Source: Pseudomonadota bacterium
GTDB lineage: Bacteria; Chloroflexota; Ktedonobacteria; Ktedonobacterales; JADMIN01
DNA length: 38,982 nucleotides
Direction of reading: 5' to 3'
Assembly (NCBI GenBank): GCA_021324535.1
Contig: JAJPIU010000069.1
Location: 1-38,982, forward strand
Both the position numbers and the translations under genes were made by a program. Positions 7,481 to 15,420 of this stretch are shown here, piece after piece; the first letter of the stretch is position 1; each line of letters opens with the position of its first letter. The notes under the pieces were generated by a model. That model saw only the letters and a list, made by a program, of their open reading frames with translations, had not been told where the DNA came from and searched no databases.

Positions 7481-8992
7481 ATGACTTCCCAGCCTCCCAT
7501 ACATACTCGCCAGGTACGCTTCCCACTCATGTGGCTTGCTCCTTTGCGTCAGCCATCCTTCGCGCCACAGCGCCAGCGCATCATCGAGCGTATCGGCTTG
7601 GGGGTCATCTTCCTGCTGGCGCTGGGCGTGCGTATCTTCTATAACCTGACCGTCGCCCGCAACTATGTCCCCATCCACGACGCCGCCGACTACAACGCGA
7701 TGGCGCTTCACCTGCTGAACGAGCATTGCCTGTGCATCGCCCCACACGTCCCAACTACCGTGCGTCCGCCGCTCTTCCCACTCTTTCTGGCAGGCGTCTA
7801 TGGGCTGACCGGCGCCGATCCGCTGCATGCGCGGCTGGCGCTGAGCGTCGTCGGCGCGGGAACGTGCGTGCTGGCGGCGTTGATTGCGCGCGAGATGGCT
7901 GGCTGGCGCGCGGGCTTACTCGCTGGACTGATCGCCGCAACCTATCCTCAGTTGTTCATCTGGGACGCCTGGCTCTATAGCGAATCGCTGGCGGTCTTTC
8001 TCTTCGCCGCGTGCTGCCTTGTCTCGATGCGCCTCATGCGTCCACTCATTGCCCCACAGGCTTCAGACGTTACCCCTTCATCGGATGGATCCGGCGCGCC
8101 TACAAACGGCATTCGGAGGATGATGGGTAGTCTACGGCGCGAGGGATGGCGCTGGCTGGCGGCGGGCGCGTTGTTTGGGTTGACGGCGCTCGTGCGGCCC
8201 AACGGCGTCTATGCCTTGCTGGCGGTGCTTGGCGCGCTTGTCTTGCTTGCCGTAGCACGGCGCTCCGTCTGGCGAAGGCTCCGTACACAGCCACTCACCA
8301 GCGCGCAAGGCTTCTGGCGCAGCCAAACATTCAGGCGGATGGCATGGCGCGGCGGGCTGCTGGCGCTGGGCTGCGCGCTGATGCTGGCGCCGTGGGTGGC
8401 GCGCAACGCGGCGGTGACGGGCGGCGCGTTCGTTCCCTTCACCACAGTGGATGGCATTGTGATCGCCGGTTCCTACAACGACATCTCCTACCGCGATCCG
8501 TATTATGCTGGCGAGTGGGTGAACCCAAAGCTCGTGCCAGCCTATGCGCCGACGGTGGCGAGCTTTCCTTCGGTCTGCGACGCGCGCTGCGAGGTCAGCC
8601 GCGACCATGCGCTTGGTCAGCTTGGCGAACACTGGGCGCTGTCGCATGTCGGCGAACTACCGCTGCTGGTGTATCGCCGGATGAAGGCGCTCTGGCGGTT
8701 CGCCTCGCCAGTGGATGAGGAAGGCATGCCCATCTGGCGCCCCTTTGCCGAACTCTATCCCATGCTGGTGATTGTGCTGGCGTTTGTGGGGGTGGGCATG
8801 GCTGCCCTGCGGCGCTGGCGGCGGGCGCTGGTTCCGGCGCTGTTTATTGGCGTAGTGACGCTGGGCGCGGCGGCGTTCTATGGCACGCCACGCATGCGCG
8901 CGCCGATGGAGCCGATGCTGGTGGCGTTTGCGGCGGTGGCGCTGGTCTGGCTGTTCGACCTGGCGTATGACGCGCTGAAAAAAACACTATGA
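7481..8992 (+). CDS. GT39/ArnT-like polytopic glycosyltransferase
   Basis: The 503-residue membrane enzyme resembles dolichyl/undecaprenyl-phosphate-sugar-dependent transferases (PMT_2 family). After a cytoplasmic tail and a first helix (about 35-52), an extracytoplasmic loop carries the key acidic motif HDAADYNAMALHLL. This is followed by RPPLFPLFLAGVYGL and LARLAL-type helices typical of the family. A soluble segment in the C-terminal half (DGIVIAGSYNDISYRDPYYA) precedes the final membrane helices. The start has GGGAGGA about 11 bases upstream. It would use the lipid-linked sugar made by the GT2 enzyme to glycosylate a surface lipid, polymer or protein. The same frame is open much further upstream, but that part opposes the flippase-like gene. 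Confidence 0.85.
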   Translation: MTSQPPIHTRQVRFPLMWLAPLRQPSFAPQRQRIIERIGLGVIFLLALGVRIFYNLTVARNYVPIHDAADYNAMALHLLNEHCLCIAPHVPTTVRPPLFPLFLAGVYGLTGADPLHARLALSVVGAGTCVLAALIAREMAGWRAGLLAGLIAATYPQLFIWDAWLYSESLAVFLFAACCLVSMRLMRPLIAPQASDVTPSSDGSGAPTNGIRRMMGSLRREGWRWLAAGALFGLTALVRPNGVYALLAVLGALVLLAVARRSVWRRLRTQPLTSAQGFWRSQTFRRMAWRGGLLALGCALMLAPWVARNAAVTGGAFVPFTTVDGIVIAGSYNDISYRDPYYAGEWVNPKLVPAYAPTVASFPSVCDARCEVSRDHALGQLGEHWALSHVGELPLLVYRRMKALWRFASPVDEEGMPIWRPFAELYPMLVIVLAFVGVGMAALRRWRRALVPALFIGVVTLGAAAFYGTPRMRAPMEPMLVAFAAVALVWLFDLAYDALKKTL

Positions 8993-9051
8993 TTGATAGA
9001 TTGACTACACTTTCGCTGGCAATGTTATCTCTTCCTGAGTAGCGCGTTGAA

Positions 9052-9069
9052 ACGAGTAAGCGTACTCGT
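9052..9069. promoter_or_regulatory. Inverted repeat, operator-like
   Basis: ACGAGTA-AGCG-TACTCGT is a perfect 7-base inverted repeat with a 4-base centre, about 120 bases upstream of the beta-helix gene. A second hairpin, CTGCCC-GATGGT-GGGCAG (9141-9158), precedes the RBS. The first looks like a dimeric repressor site; no adjacent regulator gene can be named. Confidence 0.35.
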
Positions 9070-9190
9070 CTCACATCGTGACCAAACGGTACTGTTCAAC
9101 TTCTTGTGATGTGTGATGACGCGCTACTGTTTGTCTCACCCTGCCCGATGGTGGGCAGAGGAGTAGGTTGTGGATTTTGGGGAGACACTC

Positions 9191-10330
9191 ATGAAAACTG
9201 CTCTGAGAAAACCTCGTCTTGTCGTATTGGTACTCTTGCCTGCGCTTATCATAGCCGCCGCAGGCGCCACGTTTGGCTTGTTGTATGTCAATCGTGCGCA
9301 TGCGACAGCGGCCACCTGCACGCCAACCGGCTTTGTGCGCGATAGCATGAATCTCACCGCAGCGGTCATCAACCCCGTGGGGACGTATCATGGGAACCAC
9401 GGCGTGCTCGACGCGACCGGCTGCAACATTGGCGTCTACTACTCTCCAGGGCATACAGGGACAGTGAGCGGCGTCAGCATCTTTGGCGCGAACTACTTCG
9501 GCGTCGTCAACAACGGTAGTAAAGTGACAGTCACGAAGAACACCATCTACAACATCGGTGAAACCCCACTCAACGGCGACCAGCACGGCGTCGGCGTGTA
9601 CTTCGCCTATGCCAGCGGCGCGACCGGCTCGATCACGTACAACAAGATTTACAACTACCAGAAGGGGGGCATCGTTGTTGACGGTACCGGCGATTCGGCG
9701 AAGATCGAGCACAACACGGTGCTTGGCCAGGGGCCGGTCAACTACATCGCCCAGAACGGTATCGAGATTGGCTTGGGCGCAACCGGCACGATCATTTCCA
9801 ACTATGTGTCCGGCAACTCCTATACAGGCGCATACGGCGCGTCGTCCGGCGGCATCCTGCTCTTCGGCGGCGCCTGCTATGGCGATGTGTATAGCGTGAA
9901 CGTGCAGATCGAACACAACACTGTGATCGGCAACGATGTGGGCCTCTACATCTCGCAAGCGCAGGCCGATTGCATCACGCCGCCCGCAAGCGTGACCCGC
10001 ATCTACATGTATAAGAACACCATCGAGAACAACGCCATCAACAACACGACCGGCTACGGCGACGGCACGGCCTACCAGGCAGGCATCTCGGACGTGGGCA
10101 ACCAGGATCACATGATTGACAATTACATCTGTGGCGCCGGATATGTGACCAACCCCACGCCTCCACCACACATCTACTACATTGACGATACCGACACCAC
10201 GGCGCCCGTCGAGACTGGCAACACGGAATCGCCAATCTGCACGATGGCGTCGCATCCGGCAGTGGGGACGCACGCCGCGAAGGCGCCGCTGCATACGACG
10301 CACGCCATCAAGGTGGCTGTGTACAAGTAA
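9191..10330 (+). CDS. Secreted right-handed beta-helix (PbH1) protein
   Basis: The 379-residue product starts with a basic N-terminus and a long hydrophobic signal or anchor (about 8-32). A possible signal-peptidase site lies after AHA at about 38-40. The body is built of imperfect ~22-residue beta-helix rungs rich in Asn and Gly, for example VTVTKNTIYNIG, GSITYNKIYNYQKGG, AKIEHNTVLGQG, VQIEHNTVIGNDVGLYI and IYMYKNTIENN. Four conserved Cys suggest disulfides. Such folds occur in polysaccharide lyases and surface adhesins, but no catalytic signature is visible, so the substrate is unknown. ATG 9191 was chosen because GGGGAGA lies 8-13 bases upstream. The gene is monocistronic and ends at a strong hairpin. 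Confidence 0.8.
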   Translation: MKTALRKPRLVVLVLLPALIIAAAGATFGLLYVNRAHATAATCTPTGFVRDSMNLTAAVINPVGTYHGNHGVLDATGCNIGVYYSPGHTGTVSGVSIFGANYFGVVNNGSKVTVTKNTIYNIGETPLNGDQHGVGVYFAYASGATGSITYNKIYNYQKGGIVVDGTGDSAKIEHNTVLGQGPVNYIAQNGIEIGLGATGTIISNYVSGNSYTGAYGASSGGILLFGGACYGDVYSVNVQIEHNTVIGNDVGLYISQAQADCITPPASVTRIYMYKNTIENNAINNTTGYGDGTAYQAGISDVGNQDHMIDNYICGAGYVTNPTPPPHIYYIDDTDTTAPVETGNTESPICTMASHPAVGTHAAKAPLHTTHAIKVAVYK

Positions 10331-10345
10331 TCGTAAAACGTACAA

Positions 10346-10378
10346 AACCCCCTCTCCCGTCGTGCGGGGGAGGGGGTT
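10346..10378. terminator. Bidirectional hairpin terminator, family A palindrome
   Basis: AACCCCCTCTCCCG (10346-10359) pairs with CGGGGGAGGGGGTT (10365-10378) over a 5-base loop, with one wobble in 14 pairs. It lies exactly between two convergent stop codons (10330 and 10390), so it probably ends both transcripts, although there is no long T-run. It is also a member of the dispersed C-rich palindrome family. Confidence 0.65.
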
Positions 10379-10389
10379 AAGATGAGGGC

Positions 10390-11004
10390 TTAATGCGTCT
10401 TGCCGCCCGACTCCTGTACCTTCGCCTTCAGCGCCTTGAGGTACTTCAGTGCGGCCAGCGTATCGGCGTCTCCGTAGGCCGTCAGCGCGATGGGCAGGTT
10501 ATGGAGATTGTCGTGCCAACTCTGCACCATCTTCCGCAGCGCGTGAATCTGCGTTACATGAATGTTGATCGCATGCAGGCCACCATCCAGGTCGGCCAGC
10601 GCAGAGTTGAGGCCATCGAGCAGGCCATCGCCAATGAAGGCAACGCCAGTGGCAATTGGCTTCACAATGAAGTCAACCGCCAGCTTTGTCCACTCGGCGA
10701 TCTGGATGGCGTCGTCGAGCGCCACGCCTTCGAGGACGGCAAGATCGTTGATGATGGCCTGCTCGCCCTGCGCGATGCCATCGGTAAGCGCCTGGTGCGC
10801 CGCGTTTGAGGCGTAGTTTTCCAATTCAGAGACGGCCACCGGCACAAGCGCGACGCCCACCGCGCAGGCGCCCACTCCACCAGCGGCGAGCAGCGCGCGT
10901 CGTCCGATCTTACCTTTCTTCAATTGGTCGGCTGCCGCCTGTGCGGATGTTGTTGGTTGGGTGGCCTGCGTTGAGGTACGCTGCATCTCGCTCGATTGCG
11001 CCAT
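10390..11004 (-). CDS. Tat-signal-like hypothetical protein
   Basis: This is a 204-residue protein I do not recognise. It begins with a Ser/Gln/Thr-rich stretch, then KKGKIGRRALLAAGGVGACA and VGVALVPVAV, which look like a twin-arginine-type signal or an anchor at about 33-60. The remainder is predicted alpha-helical with few charges and includes paired hydrophobic segments (IATGVAFIGDGLLDGLNSAL, LGGLHAI-like). It ends in a Lys/Glu helix. ATG 11004 has AAGGAG eight bases upstream, better than any start further up. It converges on the beta-helix gene, and both products are probably exported. Confidence 0.65.
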   Translation of the reverse strand: MAQSSEMQRTSTQATQPTTSAQAAADQLKKGKIGRRALLAAGGVGACAVGVALVPVAVSELENYASNAAHQALTDGIAQGEQAIINDLAVLEGVALDDAIQIAEWTKLAVDFIVKPIATGVAFIGDGLLDGLNSALADLDGGLHAINIHVTQIHALRKMVQSWHDNLHNLPIALTAYGDADTLAALKYLKALKAKVQESGGKTH

Positions 11005-11398
11005 TGCGCTGCTCCTTTGCCTTGAAATGAAGTGCGATAAAGGGTGTGTGCTGTCTACTCGTTCGGTTCCGGTTTTCTTCGGTGCTTCAGGGCACTTTGC
11101 GTTTGCGCGCCATGTTGTGCGCGCTTGGTCGCGCATCTTCTTGTACGCTCTACGGATTAAGGGGGGTCTGGGTTCAATATTTCTTGCAAATTGATTTATT
11201 TTCTTGCAAGTTATTTTGAAGTCTCGTATGGCATCAGGATTCCGTGTTCAGGCGGACTTCCCGGCGCAGCCCTTAGGCGCGGGTTCACCCGCCATCCTCG
11301 CCTGCCTATCCAATTTGCCTTTGCCTTGCCATGATCATACAACACAAGAAGAACAATCTGTGTATGTCTTGAATTGACAATAAAGGCAATGGCGACCA
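11005..11398. other. Intergenic region with AT-rich direct repeats and a family B element
   Basis: This gap holds the divergent upstream regions of the Tat-like gene (minus) and the zinc-ribbon gene (plus). At 11180-11212 an AT-rich island has TTTCTTGCAA repeated 20 bases apart (11180-11189 and 11200-11209), about two helical turns, with CTTGCAAG itself palindromic. That spacing suits a regulator bound to one DNA face. A family B repeat follows at 11241. No gene or RNA is apparent. Confidence 0.4.
11241..11295. repeat. Family B multi-hairpin repeat, diverged copy
   Basis: The element shares GGCGGACTTC and CCTTAGGCGCGGGTTCACCC with the element at 16060-16124, in the same order. The GCGGGT-TCA-CCCGC hairpin is intact here, while the first two hairpins are degraded. 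Confidence 0.6.
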
Positions 11399-11962
11399 AT
11401 GGGCAGACAACACCTCTTGAACACACCCGCCGATGGCGCGACGGATACACCTGCGGCGCTGACACCCGATCTAGGCAAGTGGTTCGCGGAGCAGGGGCTA
11501 CTGCGCACAGCCATCGAAGGCGACGAGGTGGGTACTATTCACGAGGTGACGCGCGGGCCACTGGTGGCGCTGGGCAGTGGGGATAGCGACTTCGCGCTGG
11601 CGCCGCATCCCGATCTGGTTGGCTATCCCAGGCCATTGGCTGGCATGGCGCTCGACGACTACAACGTTTTTATTTTCCGCTGGTACGAGGCGGCCGTTGC
11701 GGCGGGCGATGTACGCTGCGCGCGCTGCGGCAAACTGATTCTATCGGGCGACGACCTGCCTGATCCCGATACCTGGGACGCCATCTTCATCGAGAAAGAG
11801 TTGGTCGCCTGGATGCTCGTCCACTTCGACTGCAAACGCTGGCTGGCAAAAAAACTCAAAGGGATGACGCCCTTCGAGCTGACACCGCGCCAGCCGCCAA
11901 CCTATGACCTCTCGTCGCTCACCCTCGTCGAAACAGAAAGGCAGACACCGCATGACGAATAA
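11399..11962 (+). CDS. Hypothetical protein with a Cys-pair zinc site
   Basis: The 187-residue protein is not one I recognise. The notable feature is VRCARCGKLIL, a CxxC knuckle, followed about 40 residues later by HFDCKRWLAKKL, which could complete a Cys/His zinc site. Flanking regions are acidic. The start at ATG 11399 has only a weak AAAGG upstream and is the least certain part. Its last 11 bases overlap the polX start, which implies translational coupling and perhaps a shared role in DNA metabolism; that link is inference. Confidence 0.65.
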   Translation: MGRQHLLNTPADGATDTPAALTPDLGKWFAEQGLLRTAIEGDEVGTIHEVTRGPLVALGSGDSDFALAPHPDLVGYPRPLAGMALDDYNVFIFRWYEAAVAAGDVRCARCGKLILSGDDLPDPDTWDAIFIEKELVAWMLVHFDCKRWLAKKLKGMTPFELTPRQPPTYDLSSLTLVETERQTPHDE

Positions 11963-13859
11963 AGAGCCTCCTGACCAACAGCCCTCACCCACTGTCACTT
12001 CTTTAACCCCTCGCCCTTTACGGAGAGAGGGGGATCAGAACGCAGGCGAACCATCTCCGTTGGCGACAACACAAACTCCCCTCCCCCGCAGCGCGGGGGA
12101 GGAGGCCAGCGAAGCCCTCGACAAAGGCCAGATCGTGGCGATCCTCAACGAGATGAGCGATCTGCTGGAACTGGATGGCGCCAACTCGTTCGAGGCGCGG
12201 GCCTACGCCAACGCGGCGCGGGCGCTTGGCAGCCTTGAAGGCGACATTGGCGAGGCGCTGCGCGATGGCCGTGTGGCGCGTCTGCCGGGGATGGGCAAGA
12301 CGCTGTTGGCGCGCGTCAACGAACTGGTGACGACGGGCAGGCTCGCCCACCGCGACGAACTGATCGCGCGCATCCCGCCCGGATTGCGTCAGATGGTACG
12401 CATTCCTGGGCTTGGCCCCAAGCGCATCCGCCAGATCAATCAGGCGCTCAATATCACCACCATCCCTGAGCTACGCCAGGCCGCCGAGGATGGCCGCATC
12501 GCCGCGCTGCCCGGCTTTGGCGCGAAAAGCCAGGAGAACATCCTCAAAGGCATCACGTTTATCGAGCAGCACGGCGATCACTATCGCTTCGATGTGGCCG
12601 AGGCGCAGGCCGAAGCTATCGCCGCAGCGTTGCGCGCGCTACCCCAGGTGAAGCGACTGAGCATCGCGGGGAGCCTGCGCCGCAAGAAAGAGATCATCGG
12701 CGACACTGACATCCTGGTGAGCGTCGAACGCGACGAGGATCGCGCGCCCATCATGGAGCGGCTGGTTAGCCATCCCCAGGTCGTCTCCATCACCGGCCAG
12801 GGCGACACCAAGACCAGCGTCGTCTTGCAATCGGGCATCGCGCTCGATCTGCGTGTGGTGCGCGACGACGAATACCCCTATGCGCTGCACCACTTCACCG
12901 GCTCGAAGGAGCATAACATCGCCATCCGTAGTCGCGCCCACGCGCAGGGCATCAAGGTCAACGAGTACGGCCTCTTCAAAGGCGATCAGCGCATCCCCTG
13001 CGCCGACGAGGCCGACGTGTTTCGCGCGCTGGGCATGACGTATATCGAGCCAGAGCTACGCGAGGATCGCGGCGAGATCGAGGCGGCGCTGGAAGGAACA
13101 CTGCCACGGCTGCTCACGGTAGACGATCTGCGCGGCATCCTGCACGTCCACAGCACATGGAGCGACGGCAAGGCGACCATCCGCGAGATGGCCGAAGCGA
13201 CGCTGGCGCTTGGCAAAGAGTATCTGGGCATGTGCGACCACAGCAAGGTGGCCGCCTACGCCAACGGCCTGAACGAGAATGCTGTGCGTCGGCAGCACGA
13301 GGAGATCGACCGGCTCAATGAGGAATTCGCAGGGCGGCTGCGCATCCTGAAAGGGACGGAGTGCGACATCCTCAAAGACGGCTCGCTCGACTACGACGAC
13401 AAGACACTGGCTACCTTCGACTTCGTGATCGCCTCGGTGCACAGCAACTTCAACCTTTCGCCCGCCGAACAGACGCAGCGATTGATCCGCGCAATGGAGA
13501 ATCCCTATTGCTCGATCCTGGGGCATCCCACCGGGCGCATCTTGTTGGAGCGCGAGGGCTACCAGCCCGACCTCGAAGCGGTCATCATGCGGGCGGGTGA
13601 GCTAGGCGTCGCTATCGAACTCAACGGCGATCCCCACCGATTCGATCTTGATTGGCGCTACCTGCGTTTCGCCACCGAGCGCGGCGTCCGCATCCCCATC
13701 ACACCCGACGCGCACAGCCCTGAGGGGCTACGCAACATCCGCTATGGGGTAGGCATGGCGCGCAAGGGCTGGCTGACACCTGAGCAAACGCTCAACACAC
13801 TCAGCGCCGACGATCTGCTGGCGTTCTTCGCGGCCCAACGCAAGCGGCGTGGGGTGTGA
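11952..13859 (+). CDS. polX: Family X DNA polymerase with PHP phosphoesterase domain
   Basis: The 635-residue repair polymerase fills short gaps and carries a 3'-5' exonuclease/AP-endonuclease-type PHP domain. From residue 57 it matches bacterial PolX: DKGQIVAILNEMSDLLEL, helix-hairpin-helix LPGMGKTLLARV (111-122) and IPGLGPKRIRQI (151-162), then the palm AGSLRRKKEIIGDTDILV. The catalytic Asp residues are D251, D253 and D299. The PHP domain starts LHVHSTWSDG (397) and continues with GMCDHSKVA, ASVHSNF, GHPTGR and TPDAHS, so the metal ligands appear intact. The first 56 residues are foreign to the family and derive partly from two C-rich palindromic repeats read in frame. The start overlaps the zinc-site gene. 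Confidence 0.95.
   Translation: MTNKEPPDQQPSPTVTSLTPRPLRREGDQNAGEPSPLATTQTPLPRSAGEEASEALDKGQIVAILNEMSDLLELDGANSFEARAYANAARALGSLEGDIGEALRDGRVARLPGMGKTLLARVNELVTTGRLAHRDELIARIPPGLRQMVRIPGLGPKRIRQINQALNITTIPELRQAAEDGRIAALPGFGAKSQENILKGITFIEQHGDHYRFDVAEAQAEAIAAALRALPQVKRLSIAGSLRRKKEIIGDTDILVSVERDEDRAPIMERLVSHPQVVSITGQGDTKTSVVLQSGIALDLRVVRDDEYPYALHHFTGSKEHNIAIRSRAHAQGIKVNEYGLFKGDQRIPCADEADVFRALGMTYIEPELREDRGEIEAALEGTLPRLLTVDDLRGILHVHSTWSDGKATIREMAEATLALGKEYLGMCDHSKVAAYANGLNENAVRRQHEEIDRLNEEFAGRLRILKGTECDILKDGSLDYDDKTLATFDFVIASVHSNFNLSPAEQTQRLIRAMENPYCSILGHPTGRILLEREGYQPDLEAVIMRAGELGVAIELNGDPHRFDLDWRYLRFATERGVRIPITPDAHSPEGLRNIRYGVGMARKGWLTPEQTLNTLSADDLLAFFAAQRKRRGV
12005..12101. repeat. Two family A palindromes inside the polX reading frame
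   Basis: The first copy (about 12005-12033) is imperfect: ACCCCTCGCCC versus GGAGAGAGGGGG. The second (12081-12101) has a perfect 9-base stem, CTCCCCCGC/GCGGGGGAG, over AGC. They are translated as LTPRPLRREGDQ and TPLPRSAGEE within the polX N-terminal extension. The same DNA words occur between genes elsewhere in the window. Confidence 0.7.
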
Positions 13860-13917
13860 GGGAGTAAAGAAAGGGCAAAGTAGAGGTGGGCGCGGGTTGG
13901 CGGGCGGGTGAAACTTC

Positions 13918-13947
13918 TTGACACCCAGGTAATCACCGTGGTATATT
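13918..13947 (+). promoter_or_regulatory. Consensus promoter of the RHH-Clp_N gene
   Basis: TTGACA (13918-13923) and TATATT (13942-13947) are spaced 18 bases. Transcription should begin near 13954. The spacer contains a CCAGGTA box that recurs twice downstream, so a repressor bound there would sit inside the polymerase footprint. Confidence 0.75.
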
Positions 13948-13995
13948 CCTTGTCAAACACAAACCAGGTAAATACCTGGGTGATGTTTGACAAGG
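13925..13995. promoter_or_regulatory. Operator-like array: 48-bp palindrome plus a third CCAGGTA box
   Basis: A 48-bp interrupted palindrome spans 13948-13995, with 20 of 24 positions matching between arms. The outer arms are CCTTGTCAAACA/TGTTTGACAAGG and the inner arms CCAGGTA/TACCTGG (13964-13970 and 13973-13979). A third CCAGGTA lies at 13925-13931 in the promoter spacer. The right arm covers the AAGGAG ribosome-binding site. The layout suits autorepression by the ribbon-helix-helix protein encoded immediately downstream. Confidence 0.65.
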
Positions 13996-14003
13996 AGCAT
14001 GCG

Positions 14004-14606
14004 ATGCCATCCAGCAAAGACCGCCGCGCGGTCGAAGTTCCCGTCTATGTGTATGACCAACTGGCGCAGATTGCTCAGACCGAAGATCGCACCATCACCA
14101 GCGTTGTGCATCAACTGCTTTTCACGGCGCTGGGTACCTACCATCCCACCTGGATTCCCAGCAAACATCTTAGCCGCTTCAATGACCACGCGCAGCATGC
14201 CCTCTCCCTCGCTCGCGAAGAGGCGCTCTCCTTCAATCATAATTATATCGGTACCGAGCACCTGCTGCTAGGGCTGGTGCGCGAACAAGATGGCCTCGCG
14301 GCCCTGGCGCTGGCAAAATTAGGGGTTGCGCTCGATGCCGTTCGTGCTGCCGTAGAAGAGAAGATTGGACGCGGAGACCAGCCTGTACAGGAGGAGATTG
14401 ACTACGTGCCCAGAGCGCGTAATGTCCTCTCGCTGGCGCTGGACGAAGCGGAGCGGCAGGGAAGCGGCTACGTGCGCACCGAGCATATCCTGCTTGGGCT
14501 GGTGCGCGATGGTGGTGGGGTTGGCGCGGATATTCTCGATACGCTTGGGGTGCTGGGCAAGGTACGCGCGCAGGTGTTCGACCTGCTCGGCGCTTCACCC
14601 GCTTGA
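14004..14606 (+). CDS. Ribbon-helix-helix / Clp N-domain fusion protein
   Basis: The 200-residue protein joins two modules. Residues 8-45 (AVEVPVYVYDQLAQIAQ, then RTITSVVHQLLFTAL) have the strand-helix-helix pattern of ribbon-helix-helix DNA-binding domains. Residues 58-196 form a double Clp_N domain as in ClpA/ClpC, with repeat signatures YIGTEHLLLGLVRE (81-94) and YVRTEHILLGLVRD (156-169). There is no AAA+ ATPase. In ClpC this domain binds adaptors and substrates, so it could sense a protein ligand or present the repressor to a protease. ATG 14004 has AAGGAG seven bases upstream. The gene lies directly behind an operator-like palindrome, and a methyltransferase follows after 15 bases. The RHH assignment is from pattern only. 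Confidence 0.8.
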   Translation: MPSSKDRRAVEVPVYVYDQLAQIAQTEDRTITSVVHQLLFTALGTYHPTWIPSKHLSRFNDHAQHALSLAREEALSFNHNYIGTEHLLLGLVREQDGLAALALAKLGVALDAVRAAVEEKIGRGDQPVQEEIDYVPRARNVLSLALDEAERQGSGYVRTEHILLGLVRDGGGVGADILDTLGVLGKVRAQVFDLLGASPA

Positions 14607-14621
14607 AAAAGGAGAAACAGC

Positions 14622-15416
14622 ATGACAGACGCCAGCAATATGTGGACGGGAGCCGCCAGCGCCTATGAGCGTGCGCGTCCGACGCCGCCACAGGTGTTGC
14701 TCGATCTGCTGACACAGATGATCTCCCAGCGGCGCCCCGCTCTGGTAGTGGATCTGGGCAGTGGAACCGGACTATCTACCGCGATCTGGGGCGAGCGGGC
14801 CGAGCAAGTGATTGGGATCGAACCCAACGCCGACATGCGAAACACAGCCATCCACAACATTGAGAACGCTCCCTACGCGGCGCATATCGAGTATCGGGAA
14901 GGGCTTGCCCAGCAGACGGGCCTGCCGGATGGATGCGCTGATATTGTCACCTGCGCCCAGGCGTTCCACTGGATGGAACCGACAGCGACTCTGGCCGAGG
15001 TCGCGCGGATTCTGCGCCCTGGCGGACTCTTTGCGGCGTATGACTACGATGCGCCGCCAACCATCAATTGGGAGCTTGACCGGCTGGCCCAGGAGCTCAC
15101 GTTGCGCTTTGTGCAGCTTATCCAGGAGCGCGGACTGGCGCATACCATCAAAATATGGCCGAAGGACAAACATCTCGACCACATGCGCGAGAGCGGCCAC
15201 TTCCGCTTCACCCGCGAGGTCACGCTACACGCCCTCGAACAGGGAGACGCGGCGCGCTACCTTGCGATGATGCGGAGCAGCGCGTTCAGCCAACAGTTTC
15301 AGTTCACCGAACAAGAGACTGGCCTTGATCGCCTCAGCAGCGCGGCGTCCCAATTGCTCGGAGCCGAACCCGTCCCCTGGTACTGGAGTTACCGCGTTCG
15401 CATCGGGGTCAAATGA
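14622..15416 (+). CDS. Class I SAM-dependent methyltransferase
   Basis: The 264-residue enzyme has motif I VVDLGSGTGLSTAIW (about 42-56), the acidic post-I loop VIGIEPNADM, the motif-IV-like ADIVTCAQAFHWME, and LRPGGLFAAYDYDAP. The CAQAFHWM segment places it with the UbiE/Coq5-like Methyltransf_11 group that often acts on small molecules; the substrate cannot be deduced. The start is preceded by AAGGAG at a good distance. It lies 15 bases after the RHH-Clp_N gene, so the pair is an operon probably under the same operator. The stop is three bases before the end of the opposing acetyltransferase gene. Confidence 0.85.
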   Translation: MTDASNMWTGAASAYERARPTPPQVLLDLLTQMISQRRPALVVDLGSGTGLSTAIWGERAEQVIGIEPNADMRNTAIHNIENAPYAAHIEYREGLAQQTGLPDGCADIVTCAQAFHWMEPTATLAEVARILRPGGLFAAYDYDAPPTINWELDRLAQELTLRFVQLIQERGLAHTIKIWPKDKHLDHMRESGHFRFTREVTLHALEQGDAARYLAMMRSSAFSQQFQFTEQETGLDRLSSAASQLLGAEPVPWYWSYRVRIGVK

Positions 15417-15420
15417 GTAG

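Noticed and set aside
9071..10345. 424-codon open frame on the minus strand
   Set aside because: It is opposite the secreted beta-helix gene. The Val/His/Arg-rich repeats mirror the Asn/Gly rungs of the real protein, and there is no RBS at its start.
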